Shown in pieces: positions 55,344 through 63,585 of a DNA stretch of 64,000 bases (its first letter is position 1; each line of letters begins with the position of its first letter). This DNA comes from Streptomyces lunaelactis (GTDB lineage: Bacteria > Actinomycetota > Actinomycetes > Streptomycetales > Streptomycetaceae), in the NCBI RefSeq assembly GCF_003054555.1, contig NZ_CP026304.1, positions 7,192,001 through 7,256,000 on the forward strand, in the 5' to 3' direction. The notes under the pieces were generated by a model. The model was not told where the DNA came from. It worked only from the letters and a program-made list of their open reading frames with translations, and searched no databases. The position numbers were made by a program, and so were the translations under genes.

Positions 55344-56246
55344 ATGGCCATCTTCCTCACCAAGGAGAGCAAGGTCGTCGTGCAGGGCATGACCGGCTCC
55401 GAGGGCATGAAGCACACACGCCGGATGCTCGCCTCCGGCACCGACATCGTCGCCGGCGTCAATCCGCGCAAGGCGGGCAAGGTCATCGACTTCGACGACC
55501 GTGCCGTCCCCGTCTTCGGCTCCGTGCGAGCCGCCATCGAGGCCACCGGCGCGGACGTCACCGTCGTCTTCGTACCGCCGCCGTTCGCCAAGGCCGCCGT
55601 CATCGAAGCCGTGGACACCGGCATCCCACTCGCCGTCGTCATCACCGAAGGCATTCCCGTGCACGACGCGGTCGTCTTCCACGCCTACGCCGCGCAGCGC
55701 GGCACCCGCGTCATCGGCCCCAACTGCCCCGGCCTGATCAGCCCCGGCCAGTCCAACGCCGGCATCATCCCCGCCGACATCGCCGCCAAGCCCGGTCGCG
55801 TAGGACTCGTCTCCAAATCGGGCACGCTCACCTATCAACTCATGTACGAGCTGCGGGAGATAGGTTTCTCGTCCGCGGTCGGCATCGGCGGCGACCCGGT
55901 CGTCGGCACCACCCACATCGACTGCCTCGCCGCCTTCGAACAGGACCCGGACACCGAACTCATAGTGCTCATCGGGGAGATCGGAGGTGACGCCGAGGAA
56001 CGCGCCGCGGCGTACATCGCCGAACGCATCACCAAGCCTGTCGTCGGATACATCGCAGGCTTCACCGCTCCGGAGGGCAAGACGATGGGCCACGCCGGCG
56101 CCATCGTCTCGGGCTCCTCCGGCACCGCGCACGCCAAGAAACAGGCCCTCGAAGCGGCAGGTGTACGCGTCGGAGCGACCCCCACCGAGACCTCGCGACT
56201 CGTCCGCGCCCGCCTCGCGCAGCCCGGTGACGTCGCCGCCCACTGA
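55344..56246 (+). CDS. sucD: Succinyl-CoA synthetase alpha subunit-like ligase
   Basis: The 300-residue protein has the CoA-binding Rossmann start ([19 protein letters not shown]), [18 protein letters not shown] and the phosphohistidine loop GHAGAIVSG. It pairs with the SucC-like gene 14 bases upstream. Together they form a heterotetrameric acyl-CoA ligase. The aldehyde dehydrogenase gene follows 70 bases later in the same direction. Confidence 0.9.
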   Translation: MAIFLTKESKVVVQGMTGSEGMKHTRRMLASGTDIVAGVNPRKAGKVIDFDDRAVPVFGSVRAAIEATGADVTVVFVPPPFAKAAVIEAVDTGIPLAVVITEGIPVHDAVVFHAYAAQRGTRVIGPNCPGLISPGQSNAGIIPADIAAKPGRVGLVSKSGTLTYQLMYELREIGFSSAVGIGGDPVVGTTHIDCLAAFEQDPDTELIVLIGEIGGDAEERAAAYIAERITKPVVGYIAGFTAPEGKTMGHAGAIVSGSSGTAHAKKQALEAAGVRVGATPTETSRLVRARLAQPGDVAAH

Positions 56247-56316
56247 GGCCGAGTGCGTGCCACCACTCACGGCCCCCCGTCCGGCCCTCCGCCCCTTTCG
56301 AGCGGAGACCACCCTC

Positions 56317-57876
56317 ATGGCACCCACCCTCACCGCACCCGCCACCCTCACCCTCAAGCCCGGCACCGCCTGGGCCGACGCCTGGCAGCGCTGCCTCGCC
56401 GTCGCGCCCGAGTCCTTCCGGGACGACCGCGTACTGAACCTGTGGGCCGCCGGCTGGCAGGCCGACGGCCGCGCCCTGCCCGCCACCAGCCCCGTCGACG
56501 GCAGCCCCATCGCGGGACCGCCGCGTCTGGACGCGGACACCGCCCAGCAGGCGGTACGGGCCTCGCTGGACCAGCACCGCGCCTGGCGGCACATCCCGCT
56601 CGCCGAGCGCAGGGCCCGCGTCGCCGCCGCCCTCGACGCCCTCACCGAACACCGCGAGCTGCTCGCCCTGCTCCTGGTCTGGGAGATCGGCAAGCCGTGG
56701 CGGCTGGCCCAGGCCGACGTCGACCGTGCGATCGACGGAGTGCGCTGGTACGTCGACGGCGCCCAGCCCATGCTCGAAGGCCGTACGCCCCTGCCTGGCC
56801 CGGTCTCCAACATCGCCAGCTGGAACTACCCGATGTCCGTCCTGGTCCACGCCATGCTCGTACAGGCGCTGGCCGGGAACGCGGTGATCGCCAAGGCACC
56901 GACCGACGGCGGCGTCTCCTGCCTCACCCTGGCCAGTGCCCTCGCCGCACGCGAGGGCATCCCGATCACCCTGGTCAGCGGCAGCGGCGGCCAGCTCTCC
57001 GAGGCCCTGGTCCGCTCCCCGGAGATCGGCTGCGTCTCCTTCGTCGGCGGCCGCGACACCGGGGCACGTATCGCCACCGCCGTCGCCGACCTCGGCAAGC
57101 GCCACATCCTGGAGCAGGAGGGCCTGAACACCTGGGGGATCTGGAACTACAGCGACTGGGACTCGCTCACCGCCGTGATCCCCAAGCTCTTCGACTACGG
57201 CAAGCAGCGCTGCACGGCCTACCCGCGCTTCGTGGTCCAGCGCAGCTCCTTCGACGCCTTCCTGGCGGCCTACCTCCCCGCCGTACGCTCCATCCGTACG
57301 GGCCACCCCCTGGCGGTCGAGAACCCGGCCGACCCCCTGCCGGCCCTGGACTTCGGCCCCGTGATCAACGCGGCGAAAGCCAAGGAGCTGGGCGACCAGG
57401 TCGCCGAGGCGATCGACCGCGGGGCCGTCCCACTGCACCGGGGCACCCTGGAGGAAGGCCGCTTCCTGCCCGGCCAGGACACCTCCGCCTACCTCCCGCC
57501 CGTCACCCTCCTGGGGCCGCCGCCGTCCTCGCCGCTGCACCACGCGGAACCGTTCGGCCCGGTCGACACGATCGTCCTGGTCGACACCGAGGCGGAGCTG
57601 CTCGCCGCGATGAACGCCTCCAACGGTGCGCTCGTCGCCACCCTGTCGACCGATGACCCGGCGACGTACGAGCGACTGGCCCCGCAGATCCGCGCCTTCA
57701 AGGTCGGCCACGGAAAGCCGCGCTCGCGCGGTGACCGCGACGAGCTCTTCGGCGGCTTCGGGGCCTCCTGGCGGGGCGCCTTCGTCGGCGGCGAGCTGCT
57801 GGTGCGGGCCGTGACCGACGGCCCGGCCGGAGAGCGGCTGCCGGGGAACTTCCCCGACTACCAGCTCAACGCGTAG
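56317..57876 (+). CDS. Aldehyde dehydrogenase family protein
   Basis: The 519-residue protein has the NAD-linked ALDH fold: SNIASWNYP and VIAKAPTDGG around the cofactor site, the conserved Glu in ILEQEGLN, the catalytic Cys in GKQRCTAYPRF, and EPFGPVDTIV. The Glu motif departs from the usual LELGG, so its substrate may be unusual. It is probably transcribed with sucCD, which suggests an aldehyde connected to an acid-CoA pair (inference). ATG 56317 follows GGAG by 9 bases. It is about 20-30 residues longer than a typical ALDH at its N-terminus. Confidence 0.83.
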   Translation: MAPTLTAPATLTLKPGTAWADAWQRCLAVAPESFRDDRVLNLWAAGWQADGRALPATSPVDGSPIAGPPRLDADTAQQAVRASLDQHRAWRHIPLAERRARVAAALDALTEHRELLALLLVWEIGKPWRLAQADVDRAIDGVRWYVDGAQPMLEGRTPLPGPVSNIASWNYPMSVLVHAMLVQALAGNAVIAKAPTDGGVSCLTLASALAAREGIPITLVSGSGGQLSEALVRSPEIGCVSFVGGRDTGARIATAVADLGKRHILEQEGLNTWGIWNYSDWDSLTAVIPKLFDYGKQRCTAYPRFVVQRSSFDAFLAAYLPAVRSIRTGHPLAVENPADPLPALDFGPVINAAKAKELGDQVAEAIDRGAVPLHRGTLEEGRFLPGQDTSAYLPPVTLLGPPPSSPLHHAEPFGPVDTIVLVDTEAELLAAMNASNGALVATLSTDDPATYERLAPQIRAFKVGHGKPRSRGDRDELFGGFGASWRGAFVGGELLVRAVTDGPAGERLPGNFPDYQLNA

Positions 57877-57877
57877 C

Positions 57878-57928
57878 CCCCGCTCGTTCCCCTTCCCCTT
57901 TCCCTTCCCCTGTCCCTGCCCTTCGTCC
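57878..57928 (+). other. Polypyrimidine tract between convergent genes
   Basis: The gap between the ALDH stop and the DUF2254 stop is nearly all C and T on the plus strand (TTCCCCTTCCCC, TTTCCCTTCCCC and similar). No hairpin is seen. It may act as a weak terminator or a slippage-prone tract. Confidence 0.5.
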
Positions 57929-59232
57929 TAACCGATGCCCTGGCGGTCGGGCTCGAGCGCGAACTCCCGCTCGGCCGCCCCGGGCACCGTGCGCTCCACG
58001 GCCTGAACCAGGAGCGCGCGGTGCCTGAGCAGCGGCTCCCGTCTCTCCTCGGGCGCGAGCAGCAGCAGATCGTCGATCCCGGCCAGCAGCCGCCGCGTCA
58101 CCTGCGGATTCCCCAGCGCGAACAGCCGCACCTCGGCCAGCCCCAGATCCACCAGATCGGCCCACCCGGGAGCGTCCTGCACCAGGCGCACCGTCCCCTT
58201 GCCGTCCCGGTGATGCGCCGTCCCGAGCGGTGCCTTCATCAGGGCCGCCAGAAACTGGACGATCCGGTCCAGGCACTGCACGGCCGTCGTCGGATCGTTC
58301 ACGGCGGGCGACAGTGAGCGCAGTGCGATGTCCGACAGCTGCCGCAGCCCGAACCCGAGATCCTGGGTAAAGGTGCGCTCCACCCCCACGGACACCGTGT
58401 ACCGGAGCGCCTGCCGCGACGGCTTCCCCTCACCGTGCACCGCCAGCACCGGCATCCCGGGCACCACGAAGTCCCCGATGCGCGGGATCAGCCGCAGTAC
58501 GACACCCTGCCGCCTGGCCGCCCGGACCAGGCGTGCGACATTCACATCCCGCAGCACCCCGGCCCGCCCCTGATGCGCGAGCCACGCACTCTCGGGAGCG
58601 AGCGGCGCCGCATCCCGCACACCGATGGGCGCTCTCCCCAGCATCCCGAAGGCCTCCCTGGTGATGTGGTCGACGACGGGTCCGACCTGCATGAGCCGCA
58701 GGGTGGAGGACACATAGGCGATGAAGAGCAGCAGACTCAGCCCGACCAGCACCATGGTCAGCACGCTCTGCACCAGCGGCACGGAGGTGACCCGCTGCGG
58801 ATCGGCCTCGCTCTCGTACGAGGTCAGCACCAGCAGCGAGAACACGAACGTCGCCAGGAACACGGTCAGCGTGAGCTTGCTGATCCGGCTCCGCACGAAG
58901 ATCCGCACGACCCGCGGGGTGAGCTGCCCGCTCGCCATCTGCACGGCGACCAGCGAGATGCTGAAGACGACACCGATGAAGGTCATCATCGCCGAGCTGA
59001 TCGTCGTCACGATCGTCTTGGTGTCGTCGGCGAACGAGATGAGATCACGGACCGTCTCGTACTCCTGCTCGTCCTGCAGATACGCGACGATCTTGATGTC
59101 CAGCTCCGCAGCACCCCACCACAGCACGAAGACGAGGATCAGCCCCACGGTCGGCGCGAACCAGAAGGTGTCCCGCAGATGCTCGCGCAGCGGCGAGAGC
59201 GCCCGGGGCCGTCGATAGCTGCGATCACTCAC
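57928..59232 (-). CDS. DUF2254 domain membrane protein
   Basis: The 434-residue protein has about four membrane helices in its first half (FWFAPTVGLILVFVLWWGA, MMTFIGVVFSISLVAVQMASG, VFLATFVFSLLVLTSY, VLTMVLVGLSLLLFIAYVS). A soluble C-terminal domain follows, with RDVNVARLVRAARRQG and SPAVNDPTTAVQCLDRI. This is the DUF2254 family of unknown function, common in actinomycetes. I start at GTG 59232 (SDRSYRRPRALSPL); the longer frame is Arg-rich and not conserved, and the ribosome binding site is weak. Confidence 0.8.
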   Translation of the reverse strand: MSDRSYRRPRALSPLREHLRDTFWFAPTVGLILVFVLWWGAAELDIKIVAYLQDEQEYETVRDLISFADDTKTIVTTISSAMMTFIGVVFSISLVAVQMASGQLTPRVVRIFVRSRISKLTLTVFLATFVFSLLVLTSYESEADPQRVTSVPLVQSVLTMVLVGLSLLLFIAYVSSTLRLMQVGPVVDHITREAFGMLGRAPIGVRDAAPLAPESAWLAHQGRAGVLRDVNVARLVRAARRQGVVLRLIPRIGDFVVPGMPVLAVHGEGKPSRQALRYTVSVGVERTFTQDLGFGLRQLSDIALRSLSPAVNDPTTAVQCLDRIVQFLAALMKAPLGTAHHRDGKGTVRLVQDAPGWADLVDLGLAEVRLFALGNPQVTRRLLAGIDDLLLLAPEERREPLLRHRALLVQAVERTVPGAAEREFALEPDRQGIG

Positions 59233-59425
59233 GCACGCGAAGGTACGTCCTGAACTGTGCGTACGCGGGAAGCAACAGGCAGTGCACAGGGCGTCCCGGC
59301 GTCGTCGAGATCGTCTCGAACGGGCCAGTCGCACCCCACTGACCACGGGAAATGCAGGTGAGGGGCGCCTCAAACCCCTGGTATTGTGGTCCATGTCGCC
59401 ACGGGAAACCGAGGCTGACCACCTA

Positions 59426-59513
59426 GTCCGGGTGGCGGAATGGCAGACGCGCTAGCTTGAGGTGCTAGTGCCCTTTATCGGGCGTGGGGGTTCAAGTCCC
59501 CCCTCGGACACCA
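59426..59513 (+). tRNA. tRNA-Leu (anticodon GAG)
   Basis: An 88-base tRNA with the CCA end encoded. The acceptor stem is GTCCGGG with CTCGGAC (one G-T pair) and the anticodon stem is CTAGC/GCTAG with loop TTGAGGT, so the anticodon is GAG at 59459-59461. The long variable arm (TGCCCTTTATCGGGCGT) is typical of Leu, and the T-arm is GGGGGTTCAAGTCCCCC. A hairpin follows directly. Confidence 0.95.
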
Positions 59514-59517
59514 GCTG

Positions 59518-59542
59518 AGACCCCTGTTCATCAGGGGTCTTT
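59518..59542 (+). terminator. Terminator after tRNA-Leu
   Basis: AGACCCCTG (59518-59526) pairs with CAGGGGTCT (59532-59540), loop TTCAT, followed by TT. It lies 4 bases after the CCA end of the tRNA. Confidence 0.85.
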
Positions 59543-59710
59543 CGCGTTTGCACGCTCTCCAGGGTTCTGGACGCCGCCGCTGTGTCTGCAGCCTCCGCGG
59601 ACGGTATCGCCCCCGGGCCTGCGCGCCCGTTCGGCAGGCGCAGCCGGAATTCCGGGTATGCCGCGGCGGCACCGTACTCCGCCGCCCGGGCCGTGCCTCG
59701 TTTCGCTCGC

Positions 59711-59890
59711 TCACGCCCACTCGCGTGCGCTCGGCGCTCGGCCGGTCTCGATCTTGCGGAGGGTTTCAGCGGACACCCCGGCGGCTGCTGCCACGTCGAC
59801 CATGCTGCGGTCACCGCGGGCCTGGCGGAGCAGGATCCCGAAGCGCTCTCCGCGTTGCCGCTCTTGCGGACTCAAAGGAACTCTCACCAT
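59711..59890 (-). pseudogene. Truncated XRE-family helix-turn-helix regulator
   Basis: The 59-residue product begins RVPLSPQERQRGERFGILLRQ and contains a clear helix-turn-helix (SMVDVAAAAGVSAETLRKIETGRAP), then stops after SAREWA. From memory, intact relatives continue for about 40 more residues after KIETGRAP, so the gene looks cut just after that motif. The lost end faces the tRNA-Leu gene 200 bases away. It is divergent from the methionine aminopeptidase gene with a palindromic operator between them. The DNA-binding part is intact, so it could still act. Confidence 0.65.
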
Positions 59891-59897
59891 GCCCGTG

Positions 59898-59919
59898 ATA
59901 CTAATACCGGTATAAGTAT
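59898..59919. promoter_or_regulatory. Near-perfect 22-bp palindrome between xre and map genes
   Basis: ATACT-A-ATACCGGTAT-A-AGTAT: the central 10 bp and outer 5-bp arms are perfect inverted repeats, with only the two single A positions unpaired. It is strikingly AT-rich for this genome. It lies 8 bases before the XRE start and 34 before the map start, so it probably overlaps both promoters and is the XRE operator. Confidence 0.75.
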
Positions 59920-59952
59920 TGGGTAGCGTCGCATGGCAGGGAGTCACGACAC

Positions 59953-60720
59953 ATGGTGGAGATCAAGACCGACACGGCACTGGAGGCGATGCGAGAAGCC
60001 GGACGCGTCGTGGCCCACGCACTTGCGGCTGCCCGCGCGGCGGCAGCTGTGGGAGTTCGCCTGCGCGAGCTCGACGAAGCCGCCCGCACCGTTCTCACCA
60101 AGGCCGGAGCGCGTTCTCCGTTCCTGGGCTACCAGCCCTCCTTCGCCCCGATCCCCTTCCCCGCCGTGCTCTGCGCGTCCGTGAACGACGCCGTCGCGCA
60201 CGGCATTCCCGACGACTACCGTCTGCGCGACGGCGACCTGGTGAGCATCGACTGCGGAGCCGAACTCGACGGCTGGACCGGCGACGCCGCGATCAGCTTC
60301 ACCGTCGGCACCCCTCGCCCCGCCGACCTCGAACTCGTCGCCGCCACCCAGCAGGCCCTGGACGCCGGCATCGCCGCCGCCACCACCGGCCATCGCATCG
60401 GCGACATCTCCCATGCCATCAGCACGGTCGCCCGCAAGGCCGACTGCGGCATGCCGGCCGACTTCGGCGGCCACGGCATCGGCCGCCAGATGCACGAAGA
60501 CCCCCACGTCCCCAACCACGGACGACCCGGCCGCGGCTTCCCCCTGCGCCACGGCCTCGCCCTCGCCCTCGAACCCATGCTCATGGCCGGAGGACGCAAC
60601 GACTACCGCACCGACCCCGACGGATGGACCCTGCGCACGATCGACGGCAGCCGAGCCGCCCACATCGAACACACCATCGCCATCACCGAGGACGGCCCCC
60701 GCATCCTCACCCTGCCTTGA
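59953..60720 (+). CDS. map: Type I methionine aminopeptidase
   Basis: The 255-residue enzyme removes the initiator methionine from new proteins. All metal-site residues are visible: His83 (VAHGIP), Asp100 and Asp111 (IDCGAELDGWTGDAA), the His of GGHGIGRQMHEDP, the Glu of ALEPM and the last Glu in HIEHTIAI. There is no extra N-terminal extension. It is likely a second copy beside the ribosomal one (inference from its context). AGGGAG lies 9 bases before the ATG. The palindrome and the divergent XRE gene suggest regulated expression. Confidence 0.93.
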   Translation: MVEIKTDTALEAMREAGRVVAHALAAARAAAAVGVRLRELDEAARTVLTKAGARSPFLGYQPSFAPIPFPAVLCASVNDAVAHGIPDDYRLRDGDLVSIDCGAELDGWTGDAAISFTVGTPRPADLELVAATQQALDAGIAAATTGHRIGDISHAISTVARKADCGMPADFGGHGIGRQMHEDPHVPNHGRPGRGFPLRHGLALALEPMLMAGGRNDYRTDPDGWTLRTIDGSRAAHIEHTIAITEDGPRILTLP

Positions 60721-60891
60721 CCTCGAATCCGCTCCCACCCGGCAGCCAGACACATCGGCCACTCTCGGAAAGCACCGACCACCGATCACGGCTCCTACCG
60801 GTGCCGAGCCCTGGTTGGCAGTACAGGCAACCCTTGAACGCGGAGCGGACGGCGCATCGGCGCAGGGTGACTCCGTATGGCCCCAGAACGA

Positions 60892-60925
60892 CGACTGCCC
60901 GTCAGCCGGAGCTGACGGGCAGTCG
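60892..60925. terminator. Strong hairpin between convergent map and DUF805 genes
   Basis: CGACTGCCCGTCAGC (60892-60906) pairs perfectly with GCTGACGGGCAGTCG (60911-60925), loop CGGA: 15 bp without mismatch. The rest of the 262-base gap (60721-60982) shows no gene. Confidence 0.85.
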
Positions 60926-60982
60926 AGTGGGACGGTGGTCACCGGCCGACGGGGAGCGGTTCCCGTCGGGCGGCCAGCACCG

Positions 60983-61336
60983 TCAGTAGGCCGGAACGGC
61001 CTTGGGGTCCGGGCCGTGCGCGTTCTCGTGCGCCTTGCCCTCGCTCGCGAGGAAGACGATCAGGATGATGAAGCCCACGAGCGGGACCAGCCCGATGAGC
61101 AGCCACCAGCCCGACCGGTCCGTGTCGTGCAGACGACGGACGGCGACGCCGAGGCTCGGCAGGAACACGGCGACCGCGTATATGAGCTGGAGGATGCTCG
61201 TGCCGAGTACCGCGTCGAGGATCGCCAGCACGATGCTGATGCCGACGTTGAAAAGGAAGAACATCCAGTATTCCTGGCGGCGCGCACGCCCGCTGAATAC
61301 CGCGTACTTCTTGAGTACGTCCACGTACCAGTTCAC
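60983..61336 (-). CDS. DUF805 family membrane protein
   Basis: The 117-residue protein has the DUF805 features: N-terminal NWYVDVLKKYAVFSGRARRQEYWMF, three to four hydrophobic helices, and the conserved RRLHDTDRSGWWLLI loop. The family is of unknown function, though found near membrane proteins and phage-type genes. The GTG at 61336 has GGGGGA about 5 bases before it. It ends in a hydrophilic tail (KAHENAHGPDPKAVPAY). Confidence 0.85.
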   Translation of the reverse strand: MNWYVDVLKKYAVFSGRARRQEYWMFFLFNVGISIVLAILDAVLGTSILQLIYAVAVFLPSLGVAVRRLHDTDRSGWWLLIGLVPLVGFIILIVFLASEGKAHENAHGPDPKAVPAY

Positions 61337-61488
61337 AACGTCCCCCAAAGGACAGCGATGTGGCCTGTCCCCTTGGAGCAAGCCGGTGGGCAGAAAATAG
61401 TGGCTTGAAGTGAGCGGGTCAATTCGTTACCTGTGACGGATGATCAGCAGGTCGCTACGCGCGTGGCTCCGCGGGCCGCGGGCGCCTC

Positions 61489-61623
61489 TCAGGGCCTATA
61501 AAGTGCGGCGATGTCCGCCGCGTACGTTCCCGCGATCGCCCGCCGTTTGAGCTTCAGGGTCGGTGTCATCAGACCGTCGTCCAGACCGAATTCGTGGGGC
61601 AGGATGTGCCGTTTTGTTCCTCT
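61489..61623 (-). pseudogene. C-terminal relic of an AMP-forming acyl-CoA synthetase
   Basis: About 44 codons encode ILPHEFGLDDGLMTPTLKLK and RRAIAGTYAADIAALYRP, which closely match the last residues of the intact acyl-CoA synthetase at 3596-5419 (HGLLTPSLKLKRKAIESAY, VDALYS). Nothing of the catalytic domain precedes it. The upstream sequence is unrelated, so this is a broken remnant and not a gene. Confidence 0.75.
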
Positions 61624-61724
61624 GGCCGGCGGCAGGGAGCTCCGCTCCATCGCTGTTCCCTGACGGGTACTCGGCCGACCGGCCGCGGCGCATGTACGGC
61701 GTCCCGTCCGGGGGCCGCCGTGCC

Positions 61725-62112
61725 TCAGGCCGTGACGCCCGCCTCCGTCAGGAACGGGCTCGGCCGGCCCGACCATGAGACGTACAGGAAGTGCCGCGCC
61801 CGTGTGCAGGCGACGAACAGCAGACAGCGTTCGGACATCAAGTCCGTCTCGTGCTGCAGCCGGTCCACATCGACCAGGGTGAGTGCACGAGGGAACGGCA
61901 GCGCCCCGACGCTGACGTCGATGACGGCGACGCACCGGAACTCCAGGCCCTTGAACGAGTGCATGGTTCCGACCCGCACCGTGGTCGCCTCCTCGGCGGC
62001 GTCGGCCCGCAGCGGGCGCGACCGGAATGCCCGCAGCCTTCAGACGCTCGACCGCTTTGGCGCACGTCTTCTTGAAGCGGGTGCTCACGCCGATCTCCCC
62101 GGCGATGCATGG
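61725..62112 (-). pseudogene. C-terminal relic of a UvrD/Rep-type helicase with a frameshift
   Basis: One frame (61725-61979) encodes VGTMHSFKGLEFRCVAVIDV and later LLFVACTRARHFLYVSW, the motifs V-VI region of superfamily I helicases. The other frame (about 62017-62112) encodes the segment before it (GEIGVSTRFKKTCAKAVERLKAAGIPVAP). Removing one base from the GGG run at 62014-62016 joins them as VAPLRADAAEEATTVRVG. The gene lacks its ATPase half and is frameshifted, so it is a remnant. Confidence 0.75.
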
Positions 62113-62290
62113 TCAGGTGCGGGCATGTCGATGTCTGTCCGCCAGAGTGATTACGAGCCCGTCAGCGGCCCGTGAGTCCGCGGCCTGCGCGGGTCGATTG
62201 CCATCACCATGCCAGGAGTGTGAGCGGCATACTCCCCAGCCGCCCTTAAGCTGGGCCCAGTTGTATCGAGACGTCTCGGGGGCGGACAGC
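62113..62290. other. Intergenic region before the terminal operon
   Basis: About 180 bases with no clear gene, between the helicase relic and the P-loop kinase operon. It should hold the promoter of that operon. GGGGGCGGA precedes the GTG at 62291. I see no strong operator-like palindrome or terminator. Confidence 0.4.
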
Positions 62291-62893
62291 GTGACCACTG
62301 CGTTAGGCACGAGCACCATCACCCTTGCGCTTGTCGCCGGGTATGCCGGATCGGGCAAGTCGGAGGCCGGCAAGCTCCTGGCGGCGGCGACCGGTTGGGC
62401 CATGCTCGACAAGGACACCATCAGCCGCCCGATGACCGAGCGACTGTTGCTGGCATTGGGCGGGGATCCGGACGACCGCCACAGTCCCGCCTACCTGGAG
62501 CACGCCAGGCCCCTGGAGTACGAGTGCCTGATGAAGGCGGTCTGGGAGAACCTTGAGTGCGGAACGTCCGTGGTCGCCGTGGCGCCGTTCCTCGCCGAGA
62601 GCGCCGATGCGCAATGGACGTCTCGGGTGACACGCCGGTGTCGTAGGACCGGAGCCCGTTTCGAGACTCTGTGGGTGGACAGCGACCTGGAATCGATGCG
62701 AGACCGGCTGATCTCGCGCAATGCCTCACGCGATACGTGGAAGCTGACGCACTGGCCCACGTACACGAACGGCCTCGACCTCGGCCTCCGACCGGTGACG
62801 TCTCACCACGTCATCGACAACCGCATCGGAGCCTCACGCCCGCTGGCCGAGCAGGTCGAGTCCGTCGCGCAACGGCTGCTGGGGGACTCGTGA
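62291..62893 (+). CDS. P-loop ATPase/kinase (zeta-toxin or polynucleotide-kinase-like), TTA-containing
   Basis: The 200-residue protein has Walker A GYAGSGKSE near residue 18, an Asp-rich second motif (WAMLDKDTISRP) and an Arg-rich lid region (MRDRLISRNASRDTWKL), as in AAA_33/zeta-toxin-like or small-molecule kinases. Codon 5 is TTA (62303-62305), which in Streptomyces is decoded by the bldA tRNA and is rare. The GTG at 62291 is the only reasonable start before the P-loop. Its stop overlaps the next GTG (GTGA). Substrate unknown. Confidence 0.78.
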   Translation: MTTALGTSTITLALVAGYAGSGKSEAGKLLAAATGWAMLDKDTISRPMTERLLLALGGDPDDRHSPAYLEHARPLEYECLMKAVWENLECGTSVVAVAPFLAESADAQWTSRVTRRCRRTGARFETLWVDSDLESMRDRLISRNASRDTWKLTHWPTYTNGLDLGLRPVTSHHVIDNRIGASRPLAEQVESVAQRLLGDS

Positions 62894-63534
62894 GCGCGAT
62901 CGTTCTGTACGGACCCCCCACGGCCGGCAAGGACACCGTGACGGCAGCCCTCCGCTCCGCCGATCCACGCTTCGAATCAGTCATCAAGCTCAAGCACGGG
63001 AGCGGCCGGTCAGCCGGATACCGGTTCGTCACCGCCGAGGAACTCGACGACCTGCGCCACCAGGGCAGGATCATTGTGGAGACCCGGCGTTACGGCAACA
63101 TCTACGCGGTCGATGACCTCTCCCTCACGCAGCCGCAGGAGCGGGGCCTGATCCCCGTCACCCACATCGGTAACGTCACTGACATGCGCACGCTGCTGGA
63201 CCGCAGTCGGGCGACCTCGTGGCTGCGCGTGCTCCTCTGGGTTCCAAGGAACGTGTGCGAGGCACGGTCCCGCGAACGGGGCGACACCGATACGCCGAAG
63301 CGGCTCAACGCCTGGGACGAGACCGCACAGGACGTTCTCGACTCCGATGTACGGGACCTGTTCGACCTGGTGGTACGCACGGACCGGACGGATCCGGAGA
63401 CGGCTGCCAAGCAGATCGCCCACGCGCTCGAGGGGGCACCGGACGTCTTGAGTACGGAGGAGCTGTTCGCGACTCTCGGGCTCGGCACGGACGAAAGCGG
63501 GGCTCGCCGGAGCGCGACTCGGCGCCGTGCCTGA
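62890..63534 (+). CDS. Guanylate kinase-like P-loop protein
   Basis: The 214-residue protein starts VLYGPPTAGKDTVTAAL, a P-loop with Asp after the GK, and continues with a guanylate-kinase-like pattern (YRFVTAEELDDLRHQGRIIVE, GNIYAVDD, VTHIGNVTDM, WLRVLLWVPRNVCEARSRERG). The family phosphorylates NMPs, but the divergent sequence and the neighbouring kinase suggest another nucleotide or protein target. GTG 62890 overlaps the upstream stop by four bases, so both kinases are translated together. The C-terminal 20 residues are Arg/Ser-rich. Confidence 0.72.
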   Translation: MSAIVLYGPPTAGKDTVTAALRSADPRFESVIKLKHGSGRSAGYRFVTAEELDDLRHQGRIIVETRRYGNIYAVDDLSLTQPQERGLIPVTHIGNVTDMRTLLDRSRATSWLRVLLWVPRNVCEARSRERGDTDTPKRLNAWDETAQDVLDSDVRDLFDLVVRTDRTDPETAAKQIAHALEGAPDVLSTEELFATLGLGTDESGARRSATRRRA

Positions 63535-63585
63535 GCACATCCGAGTACACGCACAGCGACATCGACGGCCACAAGCAGCAGGGGG

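Noticed and set aside
59452..59814. Minus-strand reading frame ending GGLEPPRPIKGTSTSS
   Set aside because: It runs antisense through the tRNA-Leu gene. This C-terminus is a known false protein that arises from the reverse strand of leucine tRNA genes.
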